Below are positions 1 through 7,524 of a stretch of 8,555 nt of DNA, piece after piece. The stretch is from Bacilli bacterium. Its GTDB lineage: Bacteria; Bacillota_I; Bacilli_A; RF39; UBA660. The stretch's first letter is position 1. Every line of letters starts with the position of its first letter. The translations under genes and the position numbers were made by a program. Below the pieces are notes generated by a model. It did no database searches. It was not told the origin of the DNA and saw only the letters and a list, made by a program, of their open reading frames with translations. Where the stretch lies: positions 1 through 8,555 of the forward strand of contig JAGAHP010000016.1 in NCBI GenBank assembly GCA_017627015.1. Reading direction: 5' to 3'.

Positions 1-1
1 A

Positions 2-319
2 GGACAAGTTCTTGCTAAACCAGGATCAGTTACTCCACATACTGAATTTGAATGTCAAGTTTATGTATTAAATAAAGAAGAAGGTGGAAGACATACTCCA
101 TTCTTCAGTAACTATCGTCCACAATTCTATTTCAGAACTACTGACGTTACTGGTGAAGTAACATTACCAGAAGGAACTGAAATGGTTATGCCTGGAGATA
201 ATGTATCAATGACAGTTAAATTAATTTGCCCAATTGCCTTAGAAGAAGGTACTGAATTCTCTATCAGAGAAGGCGGAAGAACTGTTGGTGCAGGTAAAGT
301 AACTAAGATCATTAAATAG
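2..319 (+). CDS. tuf: Elongation factor Tu, C-terminal part (5' end outside window)
   Basis: This is the last 105 codons of EF-Tu, the GTPase that delivers aminoacyl-tRNA to the ribosome; the reading frame is open from base 2 to a TAG stop at 317-319. The translation is recognisable domain [16 protein letters not shown], then [23 protein letters not shown], a MVMPGDNV segment and the terminal [15 protein letters not shown]. The two N-terminal domains, including the GTP-binding site, lie upstream of the window. Third positions carry more C (ttc, aac, gac, atc) than in the neighbouring genes, as expected for a very highly expressed gene. A strong hairpin terminator follows 14 bases after the stop. 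An open reading frame on the opposite strand at 127-312 is a shadow of this gene. Confidence 0.97.
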   Translation, partial: GQVLAKPGSVTPHTEFECQVYVLNKEEGGRHTPFFSNYRPQFYFRTTDVTGEVTLPEGTEMVMPGDNVSMTVKLICPIALEEGTEFSIREGGRTVGAGKVTKIIK

Positions 320-333
320 TTATAATAATTATT

Positions 334-362
334 AAAGAAGTGATATTAATCACTTCTTTTTT
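334..362 (+). terminator. Rho-independent terminator of tuf
   Basis: A perfect 11-bp inverted repeat, AAAGAAGTGAT (334-344) and ATCACTTCTTT (349-359), closes a four-base ATTA loop and runs into T residues to 362. It lies just after the tuf stop. The -10 box of the next gene starts only five bases after the T tract. Confidence 0.9.
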
Positions 363-363
363 A

Positions 364-372
364 TGTTATAAT
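364..372 (+). promoter_or_regulatory. Extended -10 promoter for the 392-1063 gene
   Basis: TG-T-TATAAT is a perfect extended -10 element (TG at 364-365, TATAAT at 367-372). The expected -35 position falls inside the tuf terminator hairpin and has no good TTGACA match, which an extended -10 can tolerate. A start near 379-380 would leave a leader of only about 12 nucleotides, nearly all of it the Shine-Dalgarno AGGAGG (381-386) five bases before ATG 392. Inferred from motif match only. Confidence 0.65.
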
Positions 373-391
373 AAAAGTACAGGAGGGTAAT

Positions 392-1063
392 ATGGGAGAA
401 GATATTAAGTTAGACAGAATTAAAAATGCCGCTAAAAGAATGAATACAAGTTTAGAAAAACAAATTGTAGAAACTAGAAACAAAGAAAAGAAACAAGAAT
501 TACAATATTTATTAGAAGACATGGATAAAGCTACCATTGAAAAAGAACTAGATAAAAGTCAAGGAGTATATAGACAACTTGATTACAGTATTACTAATAA
601 AAAAAATGATTTAAAAAATTTAAGTAAAAATCCAGAAGTTAAAAGATATATTAGTTTAATGACTACTGTGAATGATTTAGAGGAAGAGAAGAAAGAAATT
701 GGTGAAAAAATTGGAATTTTAGAACAAAAATTATGTGATTATAAGTTATTATATTTAATGACTTTTCCAAAAGAATCTAAGGCATACTATCCTACTTTTA
801 GATGCTTATGCTGTGGAAAAGCCATTAATGGTATTATAAATGAAGATCAAATAGTAATTAATAAAGATTTTCTAGATGAAGATCAATATTCATATAAAGG
901 AAATGTTTTAGAATATATGAATACAAAATTTAAGTACTTTGAATTATTAGAACAAGGAGAAACAGAAGAAGAAATTCTCGTTGAAATTCAAGATGAATTA
1001 TGCGTTAGACATGAAGGCGCACGAAAGAAATTTAAATTAATAAGAAAAAGAGATGATAATTAA
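392..1063 (+). CDS. Uncharacterised coiled-coil protein with CxxC and CxxH motifs
   Basis: I do not recognise this 223-residue protein. It has no signal peptide or membrane segment and should be cytosolic. Residues about 20-115 are rich in Lys, Glu and Leu in a heptad-like pattern and probably form a long coiled coil, broken near KNPEV (79-83). A short Cys cluster, RCLCCGK (137-143), gives C138-x2-C141-G, a typical zinc-knuckle half. Near the end C204-V-R-H207 gives CxxH, which could complete a four-ligand metal site. The tail (210-221) is strongly basic. The start is well supported by AGGAGG five bases upstream. It has its own likely promoter after tuf and converges on the FemAB gene. A zinc-ribbon protein binding nucleic acid or a partner protein is a guess; the coding call is firm, the function unknown. 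Confidence 0.85.
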   Translation: MGEDIKLDRIKNAAKRMNTSLEKQIVETRNKEKKQELQYLLEDMDKATIEKELDKSQGVYRQLDYSITNKKNDLKNLSKNPEVKRYISLMTTVNDLEEEKKEIGEKIGILEQKLCDYKLLYLMTFPKESKAYYPTFRCLCCGKAINGIINEDQIVINKDFLDEDQYSYKGNVLEYMNTKFKYFELLEQGETEEEILVEIQDELCVRHEGARKKFKLIRKRDDN

Positions 1064-1074
1064 TCATCTCTTTT
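1046..1074. terminator. Shared bidirectional terminator of two convergent genes
   Basis: A perfect 12-bp inverted repeat (1046-1057 with 1063-1074) surrounds a five-base loop, AATTA. It contains or touches both stop codons: TAA 1061-1063 on the plus strand and TAA 1075-1073 on the minus strand. The A-rich 5' side and T-rich 3' side give a U-tract on either transcript, better on the minus strand (TTTT then TCTTATT) than on the plus strand (TTTT then ATAATA). Confidence 0.8.
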
Positions 1075-2335
1075 ATAATACTGGTGTATTCAACCATTCA
1101 AATATTGGATTTAATTTATTATAAACGTTAGTTTTGTGTCTGTTTATAACTAGATTAAACTCACCAACATATTCTTCTATATGTGTTCCAAAACCTAGTT
1201 TAAAATTAGTTAAACCACGTAATGGAGCTGTTTTACTAAAATCACCTGAAATACCATTAAGATGGAATTTGTTATATCCTTCTTTATGATATTTTTCCAT
1301 TATTTGATATAACATATAGTGGATTGGACAATAGTTTTTATAATCTTTATTATATCCTGTAATTAGGAAGAATATTTCTCTATTATATTTAACAACTGCA
1401 CAGGAACCAATTAGTTTTCCACTAGGATATTCTTTAAATAAATTAGTCGCATTAATAATATTTTGTTTATAATTGTTTAGAAGCATATCTGAATGCATTT
1501 TTCTTTTTATAATATTATTTGCGTTATTACTATTAATATTCTCTTCTAATTCTTGATTTATATTATTATTTCTTAATTCTTCTTGTTCATAATAGTATTT
1601 ACTCTTTTCAACAAATTTTGATGTATTAATATTTGCGAAATATAATTCAAACATATCTTTCATACCAAATATTTCATACATATCTAAATAATAATTAAGC
1701 TTTCTAGAATGTTTCTTTTCAACGAATTCATAGAACGCTCTTATATCTTCTGGATTACCTTTTAATATTTCAACACCTAGTTTTTCAGCTTTTCTTATTT
1801 TATTTCTTTTTTCTTTTGAAAACTTATAAAAAATTTGATCTTCAGGATTAAAGTACGCAACTGCGTTCCATCTTGGTTTTAAGTTTTCAAAATTTAAATT
1901 AAAACCAGTGTGTTCATAACCTAGGCTAACTAAGTAATTAAATATTTTTTCATTATTAATTTCAGGAGTAATTTCACCTTTATTATTATGTGATTTATAT
2001 ATTATAATTGGATCTATTTTTACAAACATGAAGTTTCTTTTTATTAAATAGTTTTTTAGTTCTTCAGTAAAAGTTTTAACTAATTCTTCATTTGTATAAT
2101 CAATTAAAAATCCTCTAGGGCAATAACCCCATTTATAACCTATAAAAACTTTATTTACTAGTATTAGAGTGGCCGCAACTATATTATCAGCTTCATCTTG
2201 TAAGCCTAAATAGTATTCGTTAAATTGATGTCTTCCCATTAACAAACCATATTCTGTAGTTTGATAAAAGTTTTTATATGGAAATTTTTCAATAAACTTA
2301 TTAAAATCTTCTGGTTGTAGTTCAACTATTCTCAT
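1073..2335 (-). CDS. FemAB-family peptidoglycan interpeptide-bridge aminoacyltransferase
   Basis: The family (FemA/FemB/FemX/MurM) uses aminoacyl-tRNA to add amino acids to the side chain of lipid-linked peptidoglycan precursors at the inner face of the membrane. The 420-residue length is usual for it. The first GNAT-like half starts MRIVEL and has FYQTTEYG (23-30), where family members often have WQSxEW, then FVKIDP (104-109) and a PRWNAV motif (154-159). The second half holds GKLIGSCAVV (306-315), FHLNGISGDF (357-366) and the closing GFGTHIEEYVGEFNL (381-395), a hallmark of the family. Between them, about 240-296, lies a charged and Asn-rich helical stretch matching the coiled-coil arm of FemA. 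GGAG seven bases before ATG supports the start. It is transcribed alone, divergent from eno. Which residue it adds cannot be told from sequence. Confidence 0.92.
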   Translation of the reverse strand: MRIVELQPEDFNKFIEKFPYKNFYQTTEYGLLMGRHQFNEYYLGLQDEADNIVAATLILVNKVFIGYKWGYCPRGFLIDYTNEELVKTFTEELKNYLIKRNFMFVKIDPIIIYKSHNNKGEITPEINNEKIFNYLVSLGYEHTGFNLNFENLKPRWNAVAYFNPEDQIFYKFSKEKRNKIRKAEKLGVEILKGNPEDIRAFYEFVEKKHSRKLNYYLDMYEIFGMKDMFELYFANINTSKFVEKSKYYYEQEELRNNNINQELEENINSNNANNIIKRKMHSDMLLNNYKQNIINATNLFKEYPSGKLIGSCAVVKYNREIFFLITGYNKDYKNYCPIHYMLYQIMEKYHKEGYNKFHLNGISGDFSKTAPLRGLTNFKLGFGTHIEEYVGEFNLVINRHKTNVYNKLNPIFEWLNTPVL

Positions 2336-2356
2336 AAAATCACTCCAATTATAATT

Positions 2357-2387
2357 ATTATATCATAATATATAAAAATAATGTAAA
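2357..2387 (-). promoter_or_regulatory. Probable promoter of the FemAB gene
   Basis: Read on the minus strand, TTTACA (2387-2382, five of six to TTGACA) is followed after 19 bases by TATAAT (2362-2357). The spacer is slightly long, so the -35 assignment is tentative; the -10 is perfect. The Shine-Dalgarno GGAG (2346-2343) precedes ATG 2335-2333. Confidence 0.55.
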
Positions 2388-2425
2388 AATTATTAATTAT
2401 TTTATTTATAGTGTAAAAAAAAGAG

Positions 2426-2443
2426 TATAATATATGTTGGAGG
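2426..2443 (+). promoter_or_regulatory. Enolase -10 box and ribosome binding site
   Basis: TATAAT at 2426-2431 is a consensus -10 but no convincing -35 is seen 15-19 bases upstream; an eight-base A tract (2415-2422) sits in the spacer. GGAGG at 2439-2443 lies seven bases before ATG 2451. If this -10 is used, the 5' leader is only about 13 nucleotides. An additional promoter further upstream cannot be excluded. Confidence 0.5.
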
Positions 2444-2450
2444 TAATTGT

Positions 2451-3692
2451 ATGGGAAAAATAGAAAATATAAAAGCAAGAGAAATATTAGATTCTAGAGG
2501 TAATCCTACTGTTGAAGTGGATGTTATTTTAGATAATGGTATTGTAGGAAGAGCAGCAGTACCATCTGGAGCTTCGACAGGTGAAAGAGAAGCCTTAGAA
2601 TTAAGAGATGGAGATAAAAATAGATTTTTAGGAAAGGGTGTCTTAAAAGCTGTTAATAATGTTAATACTGATTTAAGAGAAGCCTTAATTGGTTTTGAAA
2701 CTGGTAAACAAAAAGAATTAGATTACAAGATGATAGAGTTAGATGGAACAGAAACTAAATCTAAATATGGTGCGAATGCCATATTAGGTATTTCTATGGC
2801 ATATCTAAAAGCTAGTGCTCAAGAAGAAGGTAAACCATTACATGAGTATGTATGTGATACATTTGGTGATGGAAATATGTCTTTGCCAAGACCTATGATG
2901 AATATCATAAATGGTGGTGCGCACGCTGATAATAAATTGGACTTTCAAGAATATATGATTATTCCAATAAGAGATAATATTAAAGAAAGAATAAGAGTAG
3001 GAGCAGAAGTTTTCCATAACCTTAAATCTGTTTTAAAGGAAAAAGGATTAGTTACTAGTGTTGGTGATGAAGGTGGTTTTGCACCAGATCTTAATTCAAA
3101 CTCAGAAGGATTTGAATTAATTATGGAAGCTATTAAAAGGGCTGGATATGAACCGGGAAAAGATGTATGTATGGCAATAGATGTTGCGGCATCTGAATTT
3201 TATAAAGATGGTAAATATAATTTAGTAGGAGAAGGAAGAAGTTTAACTACTGAAGAATTAATTGAATACTATGAAGAATTAGTAAATAAATATCCAATTA
3301 TATCTATTGAAGATCCAGTAGATGAAAATGATTGGGAAGGATTTAGACTAGTAACAGAAAAACTAGGTGATAAAGTTCAATTAGTTGGTGATGATTTATT
3401 TGTTACTAATAAAAAATGTCTTCAAATGGGAATAGATAATAAAGCAGGTAACGCTATTCTTTTAAAAGTAAATCAAATAGGTACAATTACTGAAACTTTG
3501 GAAACTATTGATTTAGCTAGAAAGAATAACTATAAAACAATAATTTCTCATAGAAGTGGTGAAACAGAAGATACAACTATTGCTTCTTTAGCAGTTGGTC
3601 TTAACTTAGGTCAAATAAAAACTGGTTCTATGTCTAGAACTGATAGAATTTGTAAATATAACGAATTAATTAGAATAGAAGAAGAATTATAA
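2451..3692 (+). CDS. eno: Enolase (phosphopyruvate hydratase)
   Basis: Converts 2-phosphoglycerate to phosphoenolpyruvate in glycolysis. Every active-site element is present: the flexible loop SGASTG (39-44), GGAHAD with H158, E167, the acid E207 in GDEGG, the three Mg2+ ligands D244 (AIDVAASEF), E287 (SIEDP) and D314 (GDDLF), the base K339 in LKVNQIGT, the SHRSGET loop (366-372) and K390 in [11 protein letters not shown]. At 413 residues it is somewhat shorter than the usual 430 or so, and it stops right after the conserved [11 protein letters not shown] with no extra tail. The start is set by GGAGG seven bases upstream and the conserved opening [18 protein letters not shown]. No terminator follows, so transcription may continue into the antiporter gene. 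Confidence 0.98.
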   Translation: MGKIENIKAREILDSRGNPTVEVDVILDNGIVGRAAVPSGASTGEREALELRDGDKNRFLGKGVLKAVNNVNTDLREALIGFETGKQKELDYKMIELDGTETKSKYGANAILGISMAYLKASAQEEGKPLHEYVCDTFGDGNMSLPRPMMNIINGGAHADNKLDFQEYMIIPIRDNIKERIRVGAEVFHNLKSVLKEKGLVTSVGDEGGFAPDLNSNSEGFELIMEAIKRAGYEPGKDVCMAIDVAASEFYKDGKYNLVGEGRSLTTEELIEYYEELVNKYPIISIEDPVDENDWEGFRLVTEKLGDKVQLVGDDLFVTNKKCLQMGIDNKAGNAILLKVNQIGTITETLETIDLARKNNYKTIISHRSGETEDTTIASLAVGLNLGQIKTGSMSRTDRICKYNELIRIEEEL

Positions 3693-3737
3693 GAATAATA
3701 TTCCATATCATAAATATACTTTAATAAGGTGATATTT

Positions 3738-4661
3738 ATGGATGGAATATTTTTTTTAGTGCTTGCTTTTTTTACGATGTTTTTAAGTATTAAACTATCT
3801 TTTTATGGAGATGCATTAAGTAAACAAACAAAGCTTGGATCTGCGTTAATAGGAGGTCTTTTAATCGCATCAATAACTTCTTTACCAGAATTGGTCACAA
3901 GTATATCTGCTGTTTTAATTAATAACCCTTCTTTATCGTTTGGAGATATATTAGGTAGTGATATGTTTAATATATTTGTTCTTGCGGTTTATAATATTTG
4001 GTTTTTTAAAAAAGATATATTTAAAAATACTGATTCAAAATATAAATATGAATGTGCTATTCTATTAATAGAATACTTATTTATATTACTTGGATATTAT
4101 ATTAACTTTGTATCAACAATAGTTTTAATAATTATGTATATTATGTATATAGTAAAAGTAGTAAAAACAAATAAAGAAGATACAAACGATTCTAGTTTTG
4201 TATCTAATCCTTTATTAAAATTTATTACTTGTTCACTAGTTTTAATAGTAATAAGTATACTTTTAACACTACAAGCAGATAAGATAACTCATATTTATCC
4301 ACAGGTTTCTTCGTCTACTGTAGGAGCAATTCTTTTAGGAATTACAACATCCATTCCAGAAGTAGTATCAACTTTTGCATTATTAAAATATAATAATAAT
4401 GATATGGCTATATCTAATATGCTTGGTAGTAATATTTTTAATTTTTTCATATTAGCTTTATCAGATTTTTTTGTTAGAGATAATCACATATATCATTATT
4501 CAGATATATATTCTTTTGAATACTTAATTGGTGGTATTTTATTAACTACACTTTTATTGATATCAATTATAAAAAAGAACAAGAATAAGTTATATTATTT
4601 AGTAATATCTTTAATAATGTCTTTTATTTATTTGTTAGTTTGGTATTTTCAATTTAAATAA
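3738..4661 (+). CDS. CaCA-family sodium/calcium (cation/H+) antiporter
   Basis: An integral membrane exchanger of the Ca2+/cation antiporter superfamily (YrbG-like). About ten hydrophobic segments form two inverted halves. The two diagnostic alpha repeats are clear: alpha-1 with TSLPELVTS (47-55, E51) and GDILGSDMFN (69-78), and alpha-2 with TTSIPEVVST (203-212, E208) and SNMLGSNIFN (226-235). Both transport glutamates are kept. The halves are joined by a charged loop around 140-155 (KTNKEDTNDSS), presumably cytoplasmic. I place the start at ATG 3738, giving 307 residues. The alternative GTG at 3729 lies inside AAGGTGAT, the Shine-Dalgarno for 3738. It follows eno by 45 bases without a terminator and holds the secG promoter in its 3' end. 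The exchanged ions are inferred from family only. Confidence 0.9.
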   Translation: MDGIFFLVLAFFTMFLSIKLSFYGDALSKQTKLGSALIGGLLIASITSLPELVTSISAVLINNPSLSFGDILGSDMFNIFVLAVYNIWFFKKDIFKNTDSKYKYECAILLIEYLFILLGYYINFVSTIVLIIMYIMYIVKVVKTNKEDTNDSSFVSNPLLKFITCSLVLIVISILLTLQADKITHIYPQVSSSTVGAILLGITTSIPEVVSTFALLKYNNNDMAISNMLGSNIFNFFILALSDFFVRDNHIYHYSDIYSFEYLIGGILLTTLLLISIIKKNKNKLYYLVISLIMSFIYLLVWYFQFK

Positions 4662-4674
4662 AATGTAGTATAAT
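4646..4674 (+). promoter_or_regulatory. Promoter of secG
   Basis: TTTTCA (4646-4651), a 17-base spacer, then TATAAT (4669-4674). The -35 lies inside the last codons of the antiporter gene. A start near 4681 gives a leader of about 20 nucleotides carrying GGAGG (4688-4692), eight bases before ATG 4701. The identical TTTTCA-17-TATAAT combination recurs upstream of rnr. Confidence 0.65.
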
Positions 4675-4700
4675 ACTAATGTTGACTGGAGGAAGAAGAC

Positions 4701-4919
4701 ATGGATGTAGTATTAATGATTGTTTCAGTATTATTAATTGTTGTAGTATTATTACAAAGTGATAAAGCAGAAGATGCAGGAAATATATTAGTAGGAGCTA
4801 GTTCAGAACTATTTGCAGAAAGAAAAGAAAGAGGTTTTGAACTATTTATAAGCCGTTTTACTATGGTTTTAGGTATTATATTTTTTGTAGTATGTTTAGT
4901 AATGTCATTAATAAAATAA
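4701..4919 (+). CDS. secG: Protein translocase subunit SecG
   Basis: Small auxiliary subunit of the SecYEG channel, which helps SecA-driven export. The 72-residue protein has the classical SecG plan. A first membrane helix (about 2-18) ends in LLQSDKAEDAG, the counterpart of the family's LLQSGK. A cytoplasmic loop contains GASSELFAERKERGFELFISR (32-52), matching the usual G-x-x-x-LFG-x-x-x-x-x-G-x-x-x-x-L-x-R pattern. A second helix (about 53-71) leads to the C-terminus. The conserved FG of the loop is FA here. A strong Shine-Dalgarno and its own promoter precede it, and a hairpin terminator begins at its last codons, so it looks monocistronic apart from read-through from upstream. Confidence 0.93.
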   Translation: MDVVLMIVSVLLIVVVLLQSDKAEDAGNILVGASSELFAERKERGFELFISRFTMVLGIIFFVVCLVMSLIK

Positions 4920-4948
4920 AAGACTTTTCATAAAAGTCTTTTTATTTT
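4918..4948 (+). terminator. Rho-independent terminator of secG
   Basis: A perfect 11-bp stem, AAAAGACTTTT (4918-4928) and AAAAGTCTTTT (4932-4942), with a three-base CAT loop, followed by TATTTT. It overlaps the secG TAA stop by two bases. The loop and 3' end of the left arm also form the -35 box of the rnr promoter. Confidence 0.9.
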
Positions 4949-4953
4949 ATAAT
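4925..4953 (+). promoter_or_regulatory. Promoter of rnr, overlapping the secG terminator
   Basis: TTTTCA (4925-4930) and TATAAT (4948-4953) are exactly 17 bases apart. The -35 box is the end of the left arm plus loop of the secG terminator, and the spacer is its right arm and T tract. Transcription would begin near 4960, and GGAGG (4962-4966) lies six bases before ATG 4973, so the leader is about 13 nucleotides. Confidence 0.6.
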
Positions 4954-4972
4954 TAATATATGGAGGTTTTAT

Positions 4973-7108
4973 ATGAGAGACTCGATTTTAGAATTGTTAG
5001 GAAAAGATGAAAAAGCATTAGATTCTATGGAAATAGCTAATAACTTACACTTAACTTCTGTAAGTGAAATAACTTCTTTAATGGAAGTATTACAAGATTT
5101 AGAAAAAGAAATGCTTATTTATAGAACAAGAAAAGATAAATATATGTTATTTAATAATAGTCATTTGTTAAAAGGTAAGATACATGTTAATAAAAGAGGA
5201 TATGCATTTGTATCAGTAGAAGGAATAGATGATGATTATTATATAGATGAGAAAAATATAAATGGTGCGTTAAATAATGATATAGTTGTTATTGAACCAG
5301 TTAAAGGAACAGGTAAAAAGACTGAAGCTAGAGTTATTAGAGTATTAAAAGAAGAAAACAATTTAGTTGTGGGTGAATTTAATATAGTTAATGGTAAGCC
5401 TAAATTTACCCCAGATGATGAAAAGTTAAAAATGGAGATTATTATTGATAAAGAAGATTTACCTGATTTAGTAGATGGTCATAAACTTCAAGTATCTATT
5501 GTTAAAGAAATGGGTAATTATAAATATTTAGGTAAAGTAAATAAAATAATAGGTCATAAAAATGATCCTGGTGTTGATATATTATCCATTATGTATAATT
5601 ATGAAATAAATGATGTATTCTCTGATGCAGTAATGGATGAAGTAGATAAATTACCTTCAGAAGTATCTGAAGATGAAATTGTAGGTAGAAGAGATTTAAG
5701 AGATAAAATGATATTTACAATTGATGGGGATGATACTAAAGATATAGATGATGCGATAAGTATTGAGAAAAAAGGTGATAACTATATATTAGGAGTACAT
5801 ATTGCGGATGTATCTTATTATGTAAAAGAAGGAACAGAACTTTATAAAGAGGCATTAGATCGAGGTACTTCAGTATATCTAGCTGATAGAGTTGTACCAA
5901 TGCTTCCACATAAACTAAGTAATGGAATTTGTTCTCTTAACCCAGATGTAGATAGACTTGCTATATCTTGCGTAATGGAAATAGATCCTAAGGGTAAAGT
6001 AGTAGATCATGATATATTTGAATCAGTTATTAAATCTAGAAAACAAATGACATATAAAAATGTTAATAAAATATTAAAAAATGAAGAAGTACCTGAAGGG
6101 TATGAAGAATTTGTTGATACATTAAAATTAATGGAAGAACTAGCTGAAATACTTCGTAATGAAAAATTAGAAAGAGGATATTTAGATTTTGATGCGAAAG
6201 AAGCTAAAATAATTGTTGATGAAAAAGGAAAAGCAATAGATGTAGTTTTAAGAGAACAAGATAAAGGTGAAAATTTAATTGAAGACTTTATGATTGCGGC
6301 AAATGAAACAGTGGCATCACACCTTTTCTATTTAAATTATCCATCTATTTACCGTGTTCATGAAGTACCAGATGATGATAAGATTAAAGATTTTATTAAT
6401 CAAATATCAGCATTAGGAATAAATGTTACTGGTAAAAGAGAATTCTCTAATCCAAGAAACTTAAAATCTATATTAGATCAATTAAGAGGAAGAGAAGAAT
6501 ATGATATTTTATCAAATATGCTTTTAAGATGTATGAGAAAAGCTGAATACAAAGATCAAAATTTAGGACACTATGGACTAGGTTCTAAATGTTATACTCA
6601 TTTTACTTCTCCAATTAGAAGATTCCCTGATACAACAGTTCATAATTTATTAAGACAATATATATTTAATGAACCAGGTCCTAAAGAATTAAATAAACTA
6701 ATAGATTATTATAAAGATGCACTTCCATATATCGCAGAACATTCATCAGAAAAAGAGAGAAATTCAATTGATTGTGAAAGAGACGTAGAATCTATGAAGA
6801 TGGCTGAATATATGGAAGATCATATAGGTGAAGAATTTGATGGTATAATAGATTCTATTCTTAACTTTGGAATGTTTGTTTGTTTACCAAATATGATTGA
6901 AGGATTAGTAAAATATGATACAATAGTAGGCGATTACTTTGAATTTAATGAAGAACTAAATATGCTTATTGGTAAAAGAACAGGTAGAAAGTTTAAATTA
7001 GGACAAAAAGTAAGAGTAAAATGCATTGCAGCATCTAAAGAAAATAGTACTATAGACTTTGAACTAATAGAGGGTGATAAAAATGGAAATAGTAAACAGA
7101 AAAGCTAG
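4973..7108 (+). CDS. rnr: Ribonuclease R (3'-5' exoribonuclease)
   Basis: Processive 3'-5' exonuclease that degrades structured RNA and, in trans-translation, the mRNA released from stalled ribosomes. Domains in order: N-terminal winged helix (about 1-60), two cold-shock/OB domains (about 66-125 and 130-190; [14 protein letters not shown] opens the first), the RNB catalytic domain (about 239-565) and an S1 RNA-binding domain (about 618-698, [23 protein letters not shown]). The four metal-binding aspartates are D251, D257, D259 and D260 in [12 protein letters not shown]. Also present are [17 protein letters not shown] (297-313), YRVHE (460-464) and [11 protein letters not shown] (543-553). At 711 residues it is shorter than B. 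subtilis RNase R (about 780), because there is almost no tail after S1. The end overlaps smpB by 26 bp. The stop is TAG. Confidence 0.97.
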   Translation: MRDSILELLGKDEKALDSMEIANNLHLTSVSEITSLMEVLQDLEKEMLIYRTRKDKYMLFNNSHLLKGKIHVNKRGYAFVSVEGIDDDYYIDEKNINGALNNDIVVIEPVKGTGKKTEARVIRVLKEENNLVVGEFNIVNGKPKFTPDDEKLKMEIIIDKEDLPDLVDGHKLQVSIVKEMGNYKYLGKVNKIIGHKNDPGVDILSIMYNYEINDVFSDAVMDEVDKLPSEVSEDEIVGRRDLRDKMIFTIDGDDTKDIDDAISIEKKGDNYILGVHIADVSYYVKEGTELYKEALDRGTSVYLADRVVPMLPHKLSNGICSLNPDVDRLAISCVMEIDPKGKVVDHDIFESVIKSRKQMTYKNVNKILKNEEVPEGYEEFVDTLKLMEELAEILRNEKLERGYLDFDAKEAKIIVDEKGKAIDVVLREQDKGENLIEDFMIAANETVASHLFYLNYPSIYRVHEVPDDDKIKDFINQISALGINVTGKREFSNPRNLKSILDQLRGREEYDILSNMLLRCMRKAEYKDQNLGHYGLGSKCYTHFTSPIRRFPDTTVHNLLRQYIFNEPGPKELNKLIDYYKDALPYIAEHSSEKERNSIDCERDVESMKMAEYMEDHIGEEFDGIIDSILNFGMFVCLPNMIEGLVKYDTIVGDYFEFNEELNMLIGKRTGRKFKLGQKVRVKCIAASKENSTIDFELIEGDKNGNSKQKS

Positions 7109-7523
7109 GTTTGATTATGAAATATATGATACTTTTGAAGCAGGAATTGTTCTAACAGGAACAGAAATCAAGTCTATTAGAAATGGTTCTTGTAATTTAA
7201 AAGATAGTTATATTGTGATTAAGAATAATGCAGCTTTTATTCTTAATATGCATATTTCTAGTTATGATAAAGGTTCTATATTTAATGAAGAAGAAACTAG
7301 AACAAGAAAATTATTACTTCATAAAAATGAAATATTAAAACTAAAAGATAAGATTTCTATAAAAGGTTTTACTATTGTACCTTTAAAATTATATTTTAAA
7401 GAAGGACTAGCAAAACTTGAAATAGGAGTAGCAAAAGGTAAACATACTTTTGATAAAAAAGAATCTATAAAAGAAAGAGATATCAAAAGAGAAACAGATA
7501 AAGCATTAAAAGGAAGATACTAA
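7083..7523 (+). CDS. smpB: SsrA-binding protein SmpB
   Basis: Binds the tRNA-like end of tmRNA and places it in the empty A site of a stalled ribosome; essential for trans-translation. The 146-residue protein shows the whole family signature: [10 protein letters not shown] near the N-terminus, [32 protein letters not shown], the [12 protein letters not shown] motif, the [28 protein letters not shown] segment, and the basic tail [15 protein letters not shown] that reaches into the mRNA channel. I start at ATG 7083; an in-frame GTG at 7074 lies inside the AGGGTGAT Shine-Dalgarno. The start is within the last 26 bases of rnr, so the two genes are translationally coupled. The binding site for mtnN translation is in its own last codons. 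Confidence 0.97.
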   Translation: MEIVNRKARFDYEIYDTFEAGIVLTGTEIKSIRNGSCNLKDSYIVIKNNAAFILNMHISSYDKGSIFNEEETRTRKLLLHKNEILKLKDKISIKGFTIVPLKLYFKEGLAKLEIGVAKGKHTFDKKESIKERDIKRETDKALKGRY

Positions 7524-7524
7524 T

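Noticed and set aside
127..312. 61-codon open reading frame on the minus strand
   Set aside because: It lies wholly inside the tuf coding region, has no ribosome binding site, and its translation resembles no protein I know; it is a shadow of EF-Tu.
3139..3141. AGG read as methionine, as reported in some uncultivated Bacilli
   Set aside because: The AGG at 7107-7109 encodes the Arg of the conserved SmpB NRKAR motif, and the AGG in eno (3137-3139 region) stands where a basic residue is normal, so AGG is Arg here.
3715..3720. TATACT as a -10 box for the antiporter gene
   Set aside because: There is no matching -35 box, the distance to the binding site is tight, and co-transcription with eno explains expression; in such AT-rich DNA the match is not informative.
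3729..3737. GTG start giving a three-residue longer antiporter
   Set aside because: The GTG is part of AAGGTGAT, which is the Shine-Dalgarno for ATG 3738, and no binding site precedes the GTG.
4682..4687. TTGACT as a -35 box just before secG
   Set aside because: Its -10 position would fall inside secG with no TATAAT, while a good TTTTCA-17-TATAAT lies upstream.
7074..7082. GTG start giving a three-residue longer SmpB
   Set aside because: The GTG falls in the AGGGTGAT ribosome binding site of ATG 7083, which gives the normal SmpB N-terminus.
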